Assembly (NCBI GenBank): GCA_023460155.1
Contig: JAEWRF010000140.1
Coordinates: 1-13,147 of the forward strand
Length of the DNA stretch: 13,147 nucleotides
Source: Bacillota bacterium
GTDB taxonomy: Bacteria; Bacillota; Clostridia; Oscillospirales; Acutalibacteraceae
Reading direction: 5' to 3'
Under the pieces are notes generated by a model that saw nothing but the letters and a program-made list of their open reading frames with translations, had not been told where the DNA came from and made no database searches. A program made the translations under genes and the position numbers. Shown here one piece after another: positions 5,996 to 12,869 of the stretch; the stretch's first letter is position 1; each line of letters opens with the position of its first letter.

Positions 5996-6550
5996 ATGCG
6001 ATTATTAAAATTTGCGATTTTAGGACTGATTAACCGGAAACCGATCACCGGTTACGATATTGCCAAGGAATTCGACCGCGGGCTTGTGAACTTTTGGTAC
6101 GCGACGCACAGTCAAATTTACCCGGAGCTGCGGCGGCTGACGGAGGAAGGTCTCGTTACGTTCGAAATCGACACCCGGGGCGACCGGCAGGAAAAAAAGC
6201 GGTACCTCATTACGGAAAAAGGCAAGCGCGAACTGCGGAAATGGTTTTCGGAATTTGATGAGCTGGAGTCGACCCCCAAGGACGTATTCCGTCTAAAATT
6301 ATATTTTTTGAATGAAACCGATAAAGATACGGTTTTTGCACACTTTCGGGACCAGCTTCAAAAACGGAGCCGGAAGCTGAAAAAGTTGGAGCAGGGCTTG
6401 AAGGAAAAGCAGCAGGCGAGCAAAACGTACGGCAAAACCTACAACAGGGAAATCGGGGATTATCTGGTCGTCTACGGAGCGATTGCCCGCGAAAAAGGCT
6501 ACATTGACTGGATCAACTACTGTATCGATTACCTGAATGGCATCAAATAG
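5996..6550 (+). CDS. PadR family transcriptional regulator
   Basis: A 184-residue protein with GGAAGGG (5981-5987) 8 bases before the ATG. Residues 1-80 are the PadR winged helix: MRLLKFAILGLINRKPITGYDI, then FWYATHSQIYPELRRLTEEGLVTFE and the wing with RQEKKRYLITEKGKREL. Residues 95-180 are long, charged helices typical of the longer (Vir_act_alpha_C) subgroup, used for dimerisation. Members usually repress detoxification or efflux genes and their own promoter in response to small aromatic ligands. No transporter is adjacent; it stands alone between terminators, so its regulon beyond itself is unknown. Confidence 0.93.
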   Translation: MRLLKFAILGLINRKPITGYDIAKEFDRGLVNFWYATHSQIYPELRRLTEEGLVTFEIDTRGDRQEKKRYLITEKGKRELRKWFSEFDELESTPKDVFRLKLYFLNETDKDTVFAHFRDQLQKRSRKLKKLEQGLKEKQQASKTYGKTYNREIGDYLVVYGAIAREKGYIDWINYCIDYLNGIK

Positions 6551-6551
6551 G

Positions 6552-6594
6552 ATACCGTATCCCGGGCACGGAAGAAACGGACGGTATTTTTCCG
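6552..6594 (+). terminator. Possible terminator after the padR-like gene
   Basis: ATACCGT (6552-6558) can pair with ACGGTAT (6581-6587), followed by TTTTTCC. The loop is long (22 bases) and only partly structured, so this is a weak call. The rest of the 6551-6717 gap shows a short dyad AATTAT-N4-ATAATT (6628-6643) and no gene. Confidence 0.4.
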
Positions 6595-6717
6595 TTAAAC
6601 TTTAATCAAGGGGGGAAATCGGGCGAGAATTATTATGATAATTGCCGGTTCTGGCACCTAATTTCCGGCGGCACATTCTCAGGCTTTCATTTGAGGAAAT
6701 GCGGGCGTTTTCCGCGG

Positions 6718-6745
6718 TTTCAATAGGGTGAATTTTTGCTATAAT
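6718..6745 (+). promoter_or_regulatory. Extended -10 promoter of the ATP-grasp/kamA operon
   Basis: A perfect TATAAT (6740-6745) preceded by TGC gives an extended -10 element. The -35 is poor (TTTCAA, 6718-6723, 16-base spacer), as is common with extended -10 promoters. Transcription would start near 6752, about 42 bases before the ATG. A perfect dyad CGTTAAA-A-TTTAACG (6773-6787) lies in the leader; part of the sequence (TCCGTTAAA) also occurs at 6591. Confidence 0.55.
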
Positions 6746-6793
6746 GAAACAGACAAAAACAGACACGAATTCCGTTAAAATTTAACGTTTGAA

Positions 6794-7849
6794 ATGAGCG
6801 TGTTGAGCATGGAAAATGACAGCTTTCCTCCCCCATTGACGGTCGGAATCGCCTATAACCTGAAAAAGGGACTGCCCTCCCCGGCGGAGGATATGGAGGC
6901 GGAATACGACTCCTGCGACACCATCGACGCCATTCGGAAGGTATTCGAGTCCGCCGGCATCCGCGCCGAGCTTTTGGAAGCCGACTCCGAGTTTGCCCAA
7001 AAGGTCCGAGCGGCCAAAGCGGACCTTGTTTTCAACCTTGCGGAGGGCACGCAGGGCAGAGGCAGAGAAGCGCAGGTTCCCGCGATTCTTAGCTTTCTGG
7101 ACGTTCCCTTTTCCGGCTCCGACGAAACCACGCTGGCCGTTTCGCTGGACAAGGCCCTGACGAAGCGCCTCCTCGCCACCTACGGGGTTCGGACTCCCGC
7201 TTACCGGTATCTGAAATCGGCCGACATCGGCGCGGATTTCGACCTGCGGTTTCCGCTCATTGTAAAGCCGAATTCGGAGGGCTCCAGCAAGGGAATCACC
7301 GATCTTGCGATCGTGAAGGATGTTCCGGAGCTCTGCGGGCTGCTCTCGCGTGATTTCGGCCTGTACCGGGAGCCGATGCTGGTGGAGGAATACATACCCG
7401 GTCGGGAGTTCACGGTGGGCGTGCTGGGAAACGGGAACAACCTGACCGTCTTCGAGCCGATGGAAATCCGCTACCTCAGCGCGGAGCGCGAAAAACAGAT
7501 CTACAGCTATCAGGTAAAAAAGAATTACAAACAGTACGTGGAGTACCGGTGTCCCCCCGACCTCAGCCGCACCCTGTGCGGGCAGATGAAGGAGACTTCG
7601 GCGCTCATTTTTAATGCTCTCGAATGCCGGGATTTTTCCCGCATCGACTTCCGCCTCTCGGAGGACGGGACGCTCTATTTTATCGAGATCAACCCCCTGC
7701 CGGGCCTGGCGCCGGGCTACAGCGACTATCCCATGCTGGCCGACTTCTGCGGCATGGATTACCGCACCCTCATCCTGAGCGTGCTGAACAGCGCGCTTCT
7801 CCGGTACGGGATGCAACCAGTCGCGTTGAATCGAGGGGATCGGTCATAA
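6794..7849 (+). CDS. ATP-grasp ligase, D-Ala-D-Ala ligase superfamily
   Basis: A 351-residue protein with the ATP-grasp fold of the D-alanine-D-alanine ligase group: KPNSEGSSKG at 158-167 (nucleotide loop), EEYIPGREFTVGVL at 198-211, and the metal ligands D285 (RIDFR), E298 and N300 (FIEINPLPGL). It joins an amine to a carboxylate through an acyl phosphate. It differs from house-keeping Ddl by GYSDYP after PGL and by its partner: the next gene, KamA, overlaps its stop codon. I infer that it ligates beta-lysine or a derivative to another amino acid, rather than building peptidoglycan. The start is uncertain: neither the ATG at 6794 nor the ATG at 6809 has a Shine-Dalgarno site. The conserved fold begins at TVGIAYNL, residue 16. 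Confidence 0.85.
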   Translation: MSVLSMENDSFPPPLTVGIAYNLKKGLPSPAEDMEAEYDSCDTIDAIRKVFESAGIRAELLEADSEFAQKVRAAKADLVFNLAEGTQGRGREAQVPAILSFLDVPFSGSDETTLAVSLDKALTKRLLATYGVRTPAYRYLKSADIGADFDLRFPLIVKPNSEGSSKGITDLAIVKDVPELCGLLSRDFGLYREPMLVEEYIPGREFTVGVLGNGNNLTVFEPMEIRYLSAEREKQIYSYQVKKNYKQYVEYRCPPDLSRTLCGQMKETSALIFNALECRDFSRIDFRLSEDGTLYFIEINPLPGLAPGYSDYPMLADFCGMDYRTLILSVLNSALLRYGMQPVALNRGDRS

Positions 7850-8961
7850 ACAGCTACCGAAACTTTGGGCCGTGGGCCGGCGTTCCGCCCGAGAAGTGGA
7901 ACGACTGGAAATGGCAGGTGGAAAACCGCATTGTCTCCGCGGAGAAGCTTGCGGAAATTCTGCCTCTGAGCGAGGGAGAGCAGGCGGAAATCGGGCGGTG
8001 CCTGCGCCGGTTCCGCATGGCGATCACGCCCTATTACGCCTCCCTGATCGACCCGGAAGACCCGGACAACCCGATTAAAAAGCAGGCGGTTCCCTCCGCG
8101 CGGGAACTTTGCACACAAGCCTGCGACATGGACGACCCCCTGCGCGAGGATCAGTATTCCCCCACGCCCGGACTGGTGCACCGTTACCCGGACCGCGTGC
8201 TTTTTCTGCTGACGCACAAATGCTCCATGTACTGCCGGCACTGCACCCGGCGCAGGATGGTCGGCTGCGAGGATTTCTCGCTCGGGCAGGAGGAGCTTGA
8301 GAACGCTTTCGCTTATATCGAACGCCATACGGAGGTGCGGGATGTGCTCCTTTCCGGCGGAGACCCGCTCATTCTCTCCGACGAATGGCTGGAACGGATC
8401 ATCCGGCGGCTGAGGGCCATCCCCCACGTGGAGATCGTCCGCATCGGCACGCGCACCCCCGTGGTGCTGCCGATGCGCATCACCGACGAACTGCTCGCCA
8501 TGCTGAAAAAGTACCAGCCGATCTGGATCAACACACACTTTAACCACCCGGACGAGCTCACGCCGGACGCGGCGCGCGCCTGCGAAAAAATCGCGGATGC
8601 CGGAATCCCGCTCGGGAACCAGAGCGTGCTGCTGCGCGGTGTGAATAACCGGGCAGATACGCTTCGGCGCCTTTTCACCGGTCTGACGCAGATTCGTGTG
8701 CGCCCCTATTACCTTTACCAATGCGACCTTTCCAGCGGGATCGGCCATTTCCGCACGCCGCTTCCGGAAGGGATCGAGCTCATGAAGCAGGTGCGCGGGT
8801 TCATATCCGGGTTCGCCGTTCCGGAATATGTGGTCGACCTGCCCGGCGGGGGCGGAAAGACTCCCGCCTCCCTCGACTACATTGTGCGCATGAATGACCG
8901 GGAAACGGTCTTCCGAAACTTTGAGGGAAAAGAATACACCTATCCGAACCCTACGGAGTAA
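7846..8961 (+). CDS. kamA: Lysine 2,3-aminomutase (KamA family radical SAM), probable ATA start
   Basis: The enzyme interconverts L-lysine and L-beta-lysine with SAM, a [4Fe-4S] cluster and PLP. CSMYCRHC carries the cluster cysteines (CX3CX2C), K338 in PGGGGK is the PLP lysine, and D294 (YQCDLSSG) and D331 (VVDLPGG) match the two aspartates that bind the lysine side-chain amine in clostridial KamA, arguing against glutamate 2,3-aminomutase. The conserved N-terminus (GVPPEKWNDWKWQVENRI) begins before any usable ATG, GTG or TTG. The only upstream ATG in frame, at 7624, would force a 74-codon overlap and a non-homologous extension. ATA at 7846-7848 has AGGGG (7834-7838) 7 bases upstream and overlaps the previous stop as ATAA, giving 371 residues. 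The protein ends at YPNPTE and lacks the C-terminal cysteine tail of C. subterminale KamA. Confidence 0.88.
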   Translation: MNSYRNFGPWAGVPPEKWNDWKWQVENRIVSAEKLAEILPLSEGEQAEIGRCLRRFRMAITPYYASLIDPEDPDNPIKKQAVPSARELCTQACDMDDPLREDQYSPTPGLVHRYPDRVLFLLTHKCSMYCRHCTRRRMVGCEDFSLGQEELENAFAYIERHTEVRDVLLSGGDPLILSDEWLERIIRRLRAIPHVEIVRIGTRTPVVLPMRITDELLAMLKKYQPIWINTHFNHPDELTPDAARACEKIADAGIPLGNQSVLLRGVNNRADTLRRLFTGLTQIRVRPYYLYQCDLSSGIGHFRTPLPEGIELMKQVRGFISGFAVPEYVVDLPGGGGKTPASLDYIVRMNDRETVFRNFEGKEYTYPNPTE

Positions 8962-8980
8962 CCGTGCTGATCGCTGAAAG

Positions 8981-9021
8981 CCGCGTTGGAGTGCTTTTGC
9001 TCCGGCGCGGTTTTCTTTTTT
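8981..9021 (+). terminator. Rho-independent terminator after kamA
   Basis: CCGCGTTGGAG (8981-8991) pairs with CTCCGGCGCGG (9000-9010) as 11 bp with two G-U pairs and an 8-base loop, followed by TTTTCTTTTTT. Confidence 0.9.
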
Positions 9022-9053
9022 GTTTTTATGTTTCCACATTTCGGCAATTAAAA

Positions 9054-9062
9054 TGTTATAAT
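9054..9062 (+). promoter_or_regulatory. Extended -10 candidate for the secreted repeat protein
   Basis: TGT-TATAAT at 9054-9062 has a perfect -10 hexamer with a TGN extension but no clear -35. The predicted leader is about 110 bases and contains a small hairpin, GTCCTG (9142-9147) with CAGGAC (9154-9159), 8 bases before the ribosome site AAAGGGG (9167-9173). No gene is seen in 8962-9181. Confidence 0.4.
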
Positions 9063-9181
9063 TCTCCAAAACAATAAAAATTTTAGAATATTGCTTTCCG
9101 CCATCATGGAATCCCCTTTTCTTCTTATTCTTTTATAGGAAGTCCTGCTCTGACAGGACAAAAATCAAAGGGGTATTACTC

Positions 9182-11338
9182 ATGAAAATTTGTGCGGGTC
9201 TGAAGAGGTTCCATTTCCGGGCTCTCGGCGTCTTTCTCTCCCTGACGCTTACACTTTCGCTTTTCGGCGGAATTTCCGTCCGGGCGGACAGCGCGGCCGC
9301 TGATTCCGGTTCGGCACCGTATGCCAGCATTTCCGGAAACATCACCATTGCTCAGAAGGATGGCATGCTGTTCACCATCACCGGCGACGCCTATTTTGTA
9401 ATCGGGAGTTCCGGTGTAGTCGACGCCTGCCAGATGGACTGGATCGGGAATCAGCGCACCTACAGCATCGGTGCCGTAGGCGAAGTCGGCTCCTCCACAG
9501 GGCTTTATCTGGTCGCGCCCGGGCAGGCCCCGCAGAAATTCTGTGTGGTCACCGTCGGCCCTCCCAAGGAGACCGCACCCCCGGTCAGCGCCAAAACCAC
9601 AGCCATCTCCTATTCCGACAATTACTACTATTTACGGTTTGAAGATCTGAAGCAGAACGAAATGATGTATTCTGAGATTTCGGTGAACGACCCGAGCCTT
9701 TCGCTTTCCATCGTCTCGAACAACGAAAGCGTCGTCCAGGTGCTCCCGCTGCAGAAGGTACCCGGGAACCCGGGCCATTACGCCACCGCCGTCCGTGCGG
9801 TAGGCGAAGGCTATACCACCATTACGATTACGGCCTCCGACGGAACCGTCGACAACATGCCGGTTACCGTAAAAGGATCAATCGGCAAGGACTACACCCT
9901 CTCCTCCGATACGACGCGGGATTTCTCGATTCCGCAGAACGGCAGCTATTTCCTGATGCTTGACTTTACCTATACCGGACCCATCACCAACGATCCAACC
10001 ACACGCTCCCTTGTGAGCGGCGGCTACAGCACTCCGCTTAACATGCCGCTTCTGACCTCGGACAACCCCGACATCCAGGTGACGCCCGTTTCCCAGAGCG
10101 GCACCAAATTTCTGTTCCGCATCGACGCGTTCGGGGCCGTCGGGGAATCCGCCGGACTCTATACCGGAAGCTACAACTATCAGCCGGAGAGCCTTTGCCG
10201 TGTGAGCATTTCCTCCGCGCCGAAGAGCATCCGTCTTGATACAACGGGGCTCTATACCTGCAACACGGACGACACCTACGATTTCGTCGCCTATACGAGC
10301 TCCTCCACGCCGCCCGCCGCAAGCACAACCAACGAACTCGTCGCCGTACAGTATGTGAAAAAGGTTTCCGGCGGCTACCAATACCGCATGACCGTAAAAA
10401 ATCCGGACGGTCAGGCCCGGTTTATGGGAGCTTCCCTCGTGCGGGTCAGGCAGGGAAACGAAACCGTTTCGTTCCCCGTAAACGTCGACAATTTCTTCAC
10501 GCCGACCGTGGAAAGCGATACCAATTCGGTCGTAAAGCTATACAAAGGTCAGTCCTACATCTATAAATTCACGATTATGGGCGGCGGGGAACCGTCCTTC
10601 GGTTCCGTCTATAACGCGGTGCCCGCCGTGCCCGGCTCCGGAATTCTGAACGTTCAGCTCGTCAAAAAGGACGGGCCAAACTACTATGTTAAGGTTACGG
10701 CAACCAGCACCGACACCGGCGACCGCTCTTACATCTACGTCCAGTTTCCCCATTCCGATTGGTACAATCCCAATTCCATATCAAGCTACGGCACCGTGGA
10801 GATCGGGCCAGACCCATCGAAGCCGGTCATCCCGATGAAATCCGATACCACCAAAGACTTCACGCTGGCGGAGAACCGGAGCTACACCTTCAAGCTCACC
10901 GGCGTCGCTCAGTTCACAGCGCAAAACTCGGGAGACTTCCAAATTGAGCTGCTCCGCAGATCGGGCGACGATTCCTATTATCGGGTCAAGCCGAATTCTA
11001 TTGTTGGCGTTCACAATGACTTTTTCATGTACAACGGCCGAACGACGCAGAAGGTCTGCACCATAACAATCGGGGATCCGATCATCTACCCGATGAAGTC
11101 GGACACAACACAGAATTTCTCCCTTGCAAAGGGCAAAAGCTACACCTTCAAAATCACGGGAGCAACCGCCTTCAATCCCGGAACGGCGGGCGTGTTCAAG
11201 ACGGAGCTGATCAAGCGCTCCGGCCTTGATTCCTATTATAAGATCACGGCGGTCGGCCCCTCCGGCTCCTCCTCCGGGATGTACATGGGGGACGGGGTCC
11301 AGCCCGTAAAAAGGATCTGCACCGTTACCGTTGCCTGA
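9182..11338 (+). CDS. Secreted protein of repeated beta-rich modules, function unknown
   Basis: A 718-residue protein with AAAGGGG before the ATG. A signal peptide is clear: basic KRFHFR, hydrophobic ALGVFLSLTLTLSLFG, and a likely cut after VRA (residue 35). The rest is a chain of Ser/Thr/Gly-rich, beta-strand-like modules: about 48-125, 130-232, 237-344, 347-437, 438-550, 552-637 and 638-718. The last two are the most alike (SDTT-x2-F-[TS]-LA, SYTFK[LI]TG, IELLRRSG / TELIKRSG, DSYY[RK]). Several modules end with a GLY or GMY turn and a lone Cys before the last strand (C121, C339, C626, C713). Ig-like folds are plausible. No LPXTG, transmembrane tail, SLH or catalytic motif is visible, so it may be released. 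Flanking genes give no functional hint. I do not recognise the family. Confidence 0.85.
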   Translation: MKICAGLKRFHFRALGVFLSLTLTLSLFGGISVRADSAAADSGSAPYASISGNITIAQKDGMLFTITGDAYFVIGSSGVVDACQMDWIGNQRTYSIGAVGEVGSSTGLYLVAPGQAPQKFCVVTVGPPKETAPPVSAKTTAISYSDNYYYLRFEDLKQNEMMYSEISVNDPSLSLSIVSNNESVVQVLPLQKVPGNPGHYATAVRAVGEGYTTITITASDGTVDNMPVTVKGSIGKDYTLSSDTTRDFSIPQNGSYFLMLDFTYTGPITNDPTTRSLVSGGYSTPLNMPLLTSDNPDIQVTPVSQSGTKFLFRIDAFGAVGESAGLYTGSYNYQPESLCRVSISSAPKSIRLDTTGLYTCNTDDTYDFVAYTSSSTPPAASTTNELVAVQYVKKVSGGYQYRMTVKNPDGQARFMGASLVRVRQGNETVSFPVNVDNFFTPTVESDTNSVVKLYKGQSYIYKFTIMGGGEPSFGSVYNAVPAVPGSGILNVQLVKKDGPNYYVKVTATSTDTGDRSYIYVQFPHSDWYNPNSISSYGTVEIGPDPSKPVIPMKSDTTKDFTLAENRSYTFKLTGVAQFTAQNSGDFQIELLRRSGDDSYYRVKPNSIVGVHNDFFMYNGRTTQKVCTITIGDPIIYPMKSDTTQNFSLAKGKSYTFKITGATAFNPGTAGVFKTELIKRSGLDSYYKITAVGPSGSSSGMYMGDGVQPVKRICTVTVA
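10835..11335 (+). repeat. Two C-terminal 86/81-residue tandem modules in the secreted protein
   Basis: Module 6 starts at M552 (10835) and module 7 at M638 (11093); both open with a Y/I-P-MKSDTT segment and run in register to CTITIG and CTVTVA. DNA identity is high only at the module starts, so the duplication is old rather than recent. Confidence 0.75.
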
Positions 11339-11362
11339 TTAAAATTCTCTGCGGCTCCGTTA

Positions 11363-11391
11363 TTGGAAACCCGTCTCTTTTATGCTATACT
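11363..11391 (+). promoter_or_regulatory. Sigma-A promoter of the aldo/keto reductase gene
   Basis: TTGGAA (11363-11368), exactly 17 bases, then TATACT (11386-11391, 5/6) with a TGC extension. Transcription would start near 11398, leaving a leader of about 53 bases. No terminator is evident between the secreted-protein stop at 11338 and this promoter. Confidence 0.7.
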
Positions 11392-11450
11392 GCAAGCACC
11401 GAGAAACAAAACCGAAAGAGGTCAATGTGCCAATAAAGGAGACTTTATAG

Positions 11451-12665
11451 ATGTTATATCGCGATATGGGCAAAACCGGAGACAAGCTGTCGATTCTGGG
11501 GTACGGCTGCATGCGGTTCCCGAAAAAGGACGGAAAAATCGACGCGGAGCAGACCGAAAAGCAGATTCTCCGCGCCATTGAGGGCGGCGTCAACTATTTT
11601 GACACCGCCTATGTCTATCCGCACAGCGAAGAAATTCTGGGTGCAATTCTCGCAAAGGGTCTGCGCGACAAGGTGAAACTCGCGACGAAAATGCCCTCCT
11701 TTCTGATTCAGTCGTACAAAGGCATGGAGAGCACGCTGACGGCCTCCCTCCGCCGCCTGCAGACCGACCGCATCGACTACTACCTGATCCACAACCTCAA
11801 CAACCTCGACGGCTGGCAGCGGCTGAAGGATATGGGCGTGGTGGAATTCCTCCAAAAGCAGCGGGAGGCGGGACGGATCGGCCAGATCGGGTTTTCCTAT
11901 CACGGCGAAACGGCGCAGTTCAAAAAGATTGTGGACGATTACGACTGGGATTTCTGCCAGATCCAGTACAATTACCTCGACGAGCACAGTCAGGCCGGCA
12001 CGGAGGGGCTCCAGTACGCGGGCTCAAAGGGGCTGGGCGTGGTCATCATGGAGCCGCTGCGGGGCGGCCTTCTCGCGACCCGGCTCCCCAAGGAGGCTCG
12101 GGAGGTTCTGGAGGCCGGCGCGGACACACGCTGCCCGGCGGAGCGCGCCCTGCGCTGGGTGTGGAATCATCCCGAGGTGACGGTGGTGCTCTCCGGCATG
12201 AACGGCGACGATCAGATCGAGGAAAACCTCCGGACCGCGGACGCGGCGCTTCCCCTTTCTCTGACGGACGGTGAGCTCGCCGAAATCGGTAAGGCTCGGG
12301 ATATCACAATCGGAAAAATGAAGGTCGGCTGCACGGGCTGCAGCTACTGTATGCCCTGCCCGGCGGGCGTCAACATTCCGATGTGCTTCACGTATTATAA
12401 TAACCGGTACCTCTCCGGGAACGCCGCCGAAAGCCGGATGCTCTACGTGAGCATGACTATCGGGAAGGACGGAGAAAAGCCCTCCTATGCTTCGCTGTGC
12501 AAAAGCTGCGGCAAATGCGAGCAGCACTGCCCGCAGCATCTGCCGGTCCGGCAGCACCTTCGGGAGGTCGCGCGGGAAATGGAAGGGTTCTATTTCCGGC
12601 CGCTCTGCGGAGCAATCCACGGCTATTATAAAGTAAAGAACCGCTTCAGCCGGAAAAAGTCATAG
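11451..12665 (+). CDS. Aldo/keto reductase with C-terminal 4Fe-4S ferredoxin domain
   Basis: A 404-residue cytoplasmic oxidoreductase with AAAGGAG (11435-11441) 9 bases before the ATG. Residues 1-280 form the aldo/keto reductase barrel with the full catalytic tetrad: D51 and Y56 (FDTAYVY), K80 (ATKMP) and H114 (LIHNL). Residues 290-370 add two cysteine clusters: C294, C297, C300, C303 (CX2CX2CX2CP) and C350, C353, C356, C360 (CX2CX2CX3CP), enough for two [4Fe-4S] clusters. The tail is helical and basic (KNRFSRKKS). The architecture is that of the COG1453-type reductases common in anaerobes, in which ferredoxin may exchange electrons with a carbonyl substrate. The physiological substrate is not known for the family as I recall it. 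It has its own promoter and no operon partner. Confidence 0.93.
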   Translation: MLYRDMGKTGDKLSILGYGCMRFPKKDGKIDAEQTEKQILRAIEGGVNYFDTAYVYPHSEEILGAILAKGLRDKVKLATKMPSFLIQSYKGMESTLTASLRRLQTDRIDYYLIHNLNNLDGWQRLKDMGVVEFLQKQREAGRIGQIGFSYHGETAQFKKIVDDYDWDFCQIQYNYLDEHSQAGTEGLQYAGSKGLGVVIMEPLRGGLLATRLPKEAREVLEAGADTRCPAERALRWVWNHPEVTVVLSGMNGDDQIEENLRTADAALPLSLTDGELAEIGKARDITIGKMKVGCTGCSYCMPCPAGVNIPMCFTYYNNRYLSGNAAESRMLYVSMTIGKDGEKPSYASLCKSCGKCEQHCPQHLPVRQHLREVAREMEGFYFRPLCGAIHGYYKVKNRFSRKKS

Positions 12666-12698
12666 ACTCGGGTACCCCTTTCGGAGGGCGCGCCCGGC

Positions 12699-12727
12699 TT
12701 GACAATTATTGGCATATAGTTTAAGAT
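12699..12727 (+). promoter_or_regulatory. Sigma-A promoter with long leader before the lipoprotein gene
   Basis: TTGACA (12699-12704), a 17-base spacer and TAAGAT (12722-12727, 4/6). The ATG lies at 12870, giving a leader of about 135 bases with no recognised riboswitch. A 13-codon reading frame (12797-12838) within it has no ribosome site. The preceding 12666-12698 holds a GGGCGCGCCC palindrome (12686-12695) but no T-run, so no clear terminator for the reductase gene. Confidence 0.6.
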
Positions 12728-12869
12728 GAAATCAATTCTAACAGTGGTTTCGAGGTGCGCTTTTGGCTGGTTCCATATTCCGCAATGTAATAACAATGTC
12801 AAAAAAGCTGACCGGCTCCATGGGTTCGGCGTTATGAAACAGGAACGATAACCGGGAGGGGGGAAGCGA

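Noticed and set aside
7624..7845. ATG at 7624 as the start of kamA
   Set aside because: It would overlap the ATP-grasp gene by about 75 codons across its conserved active-site region, the added residues do not resemble KamA N-termini, and no ribosome site precedes it.
8220..8260. Glutamate 2,3-aminomutase instead of lysine 2,3-aminomutase
   Set aside because: Both aspartates that bind the lysine side chain (D294, D331) are present; glutamate enzymes replace them with Lys and Asn as I recall.
12797..12838. 13-codon leader peptide in the lipoprotein leader
   Set aside because: No ribosome site and no run of regulatory codons; likely chance.
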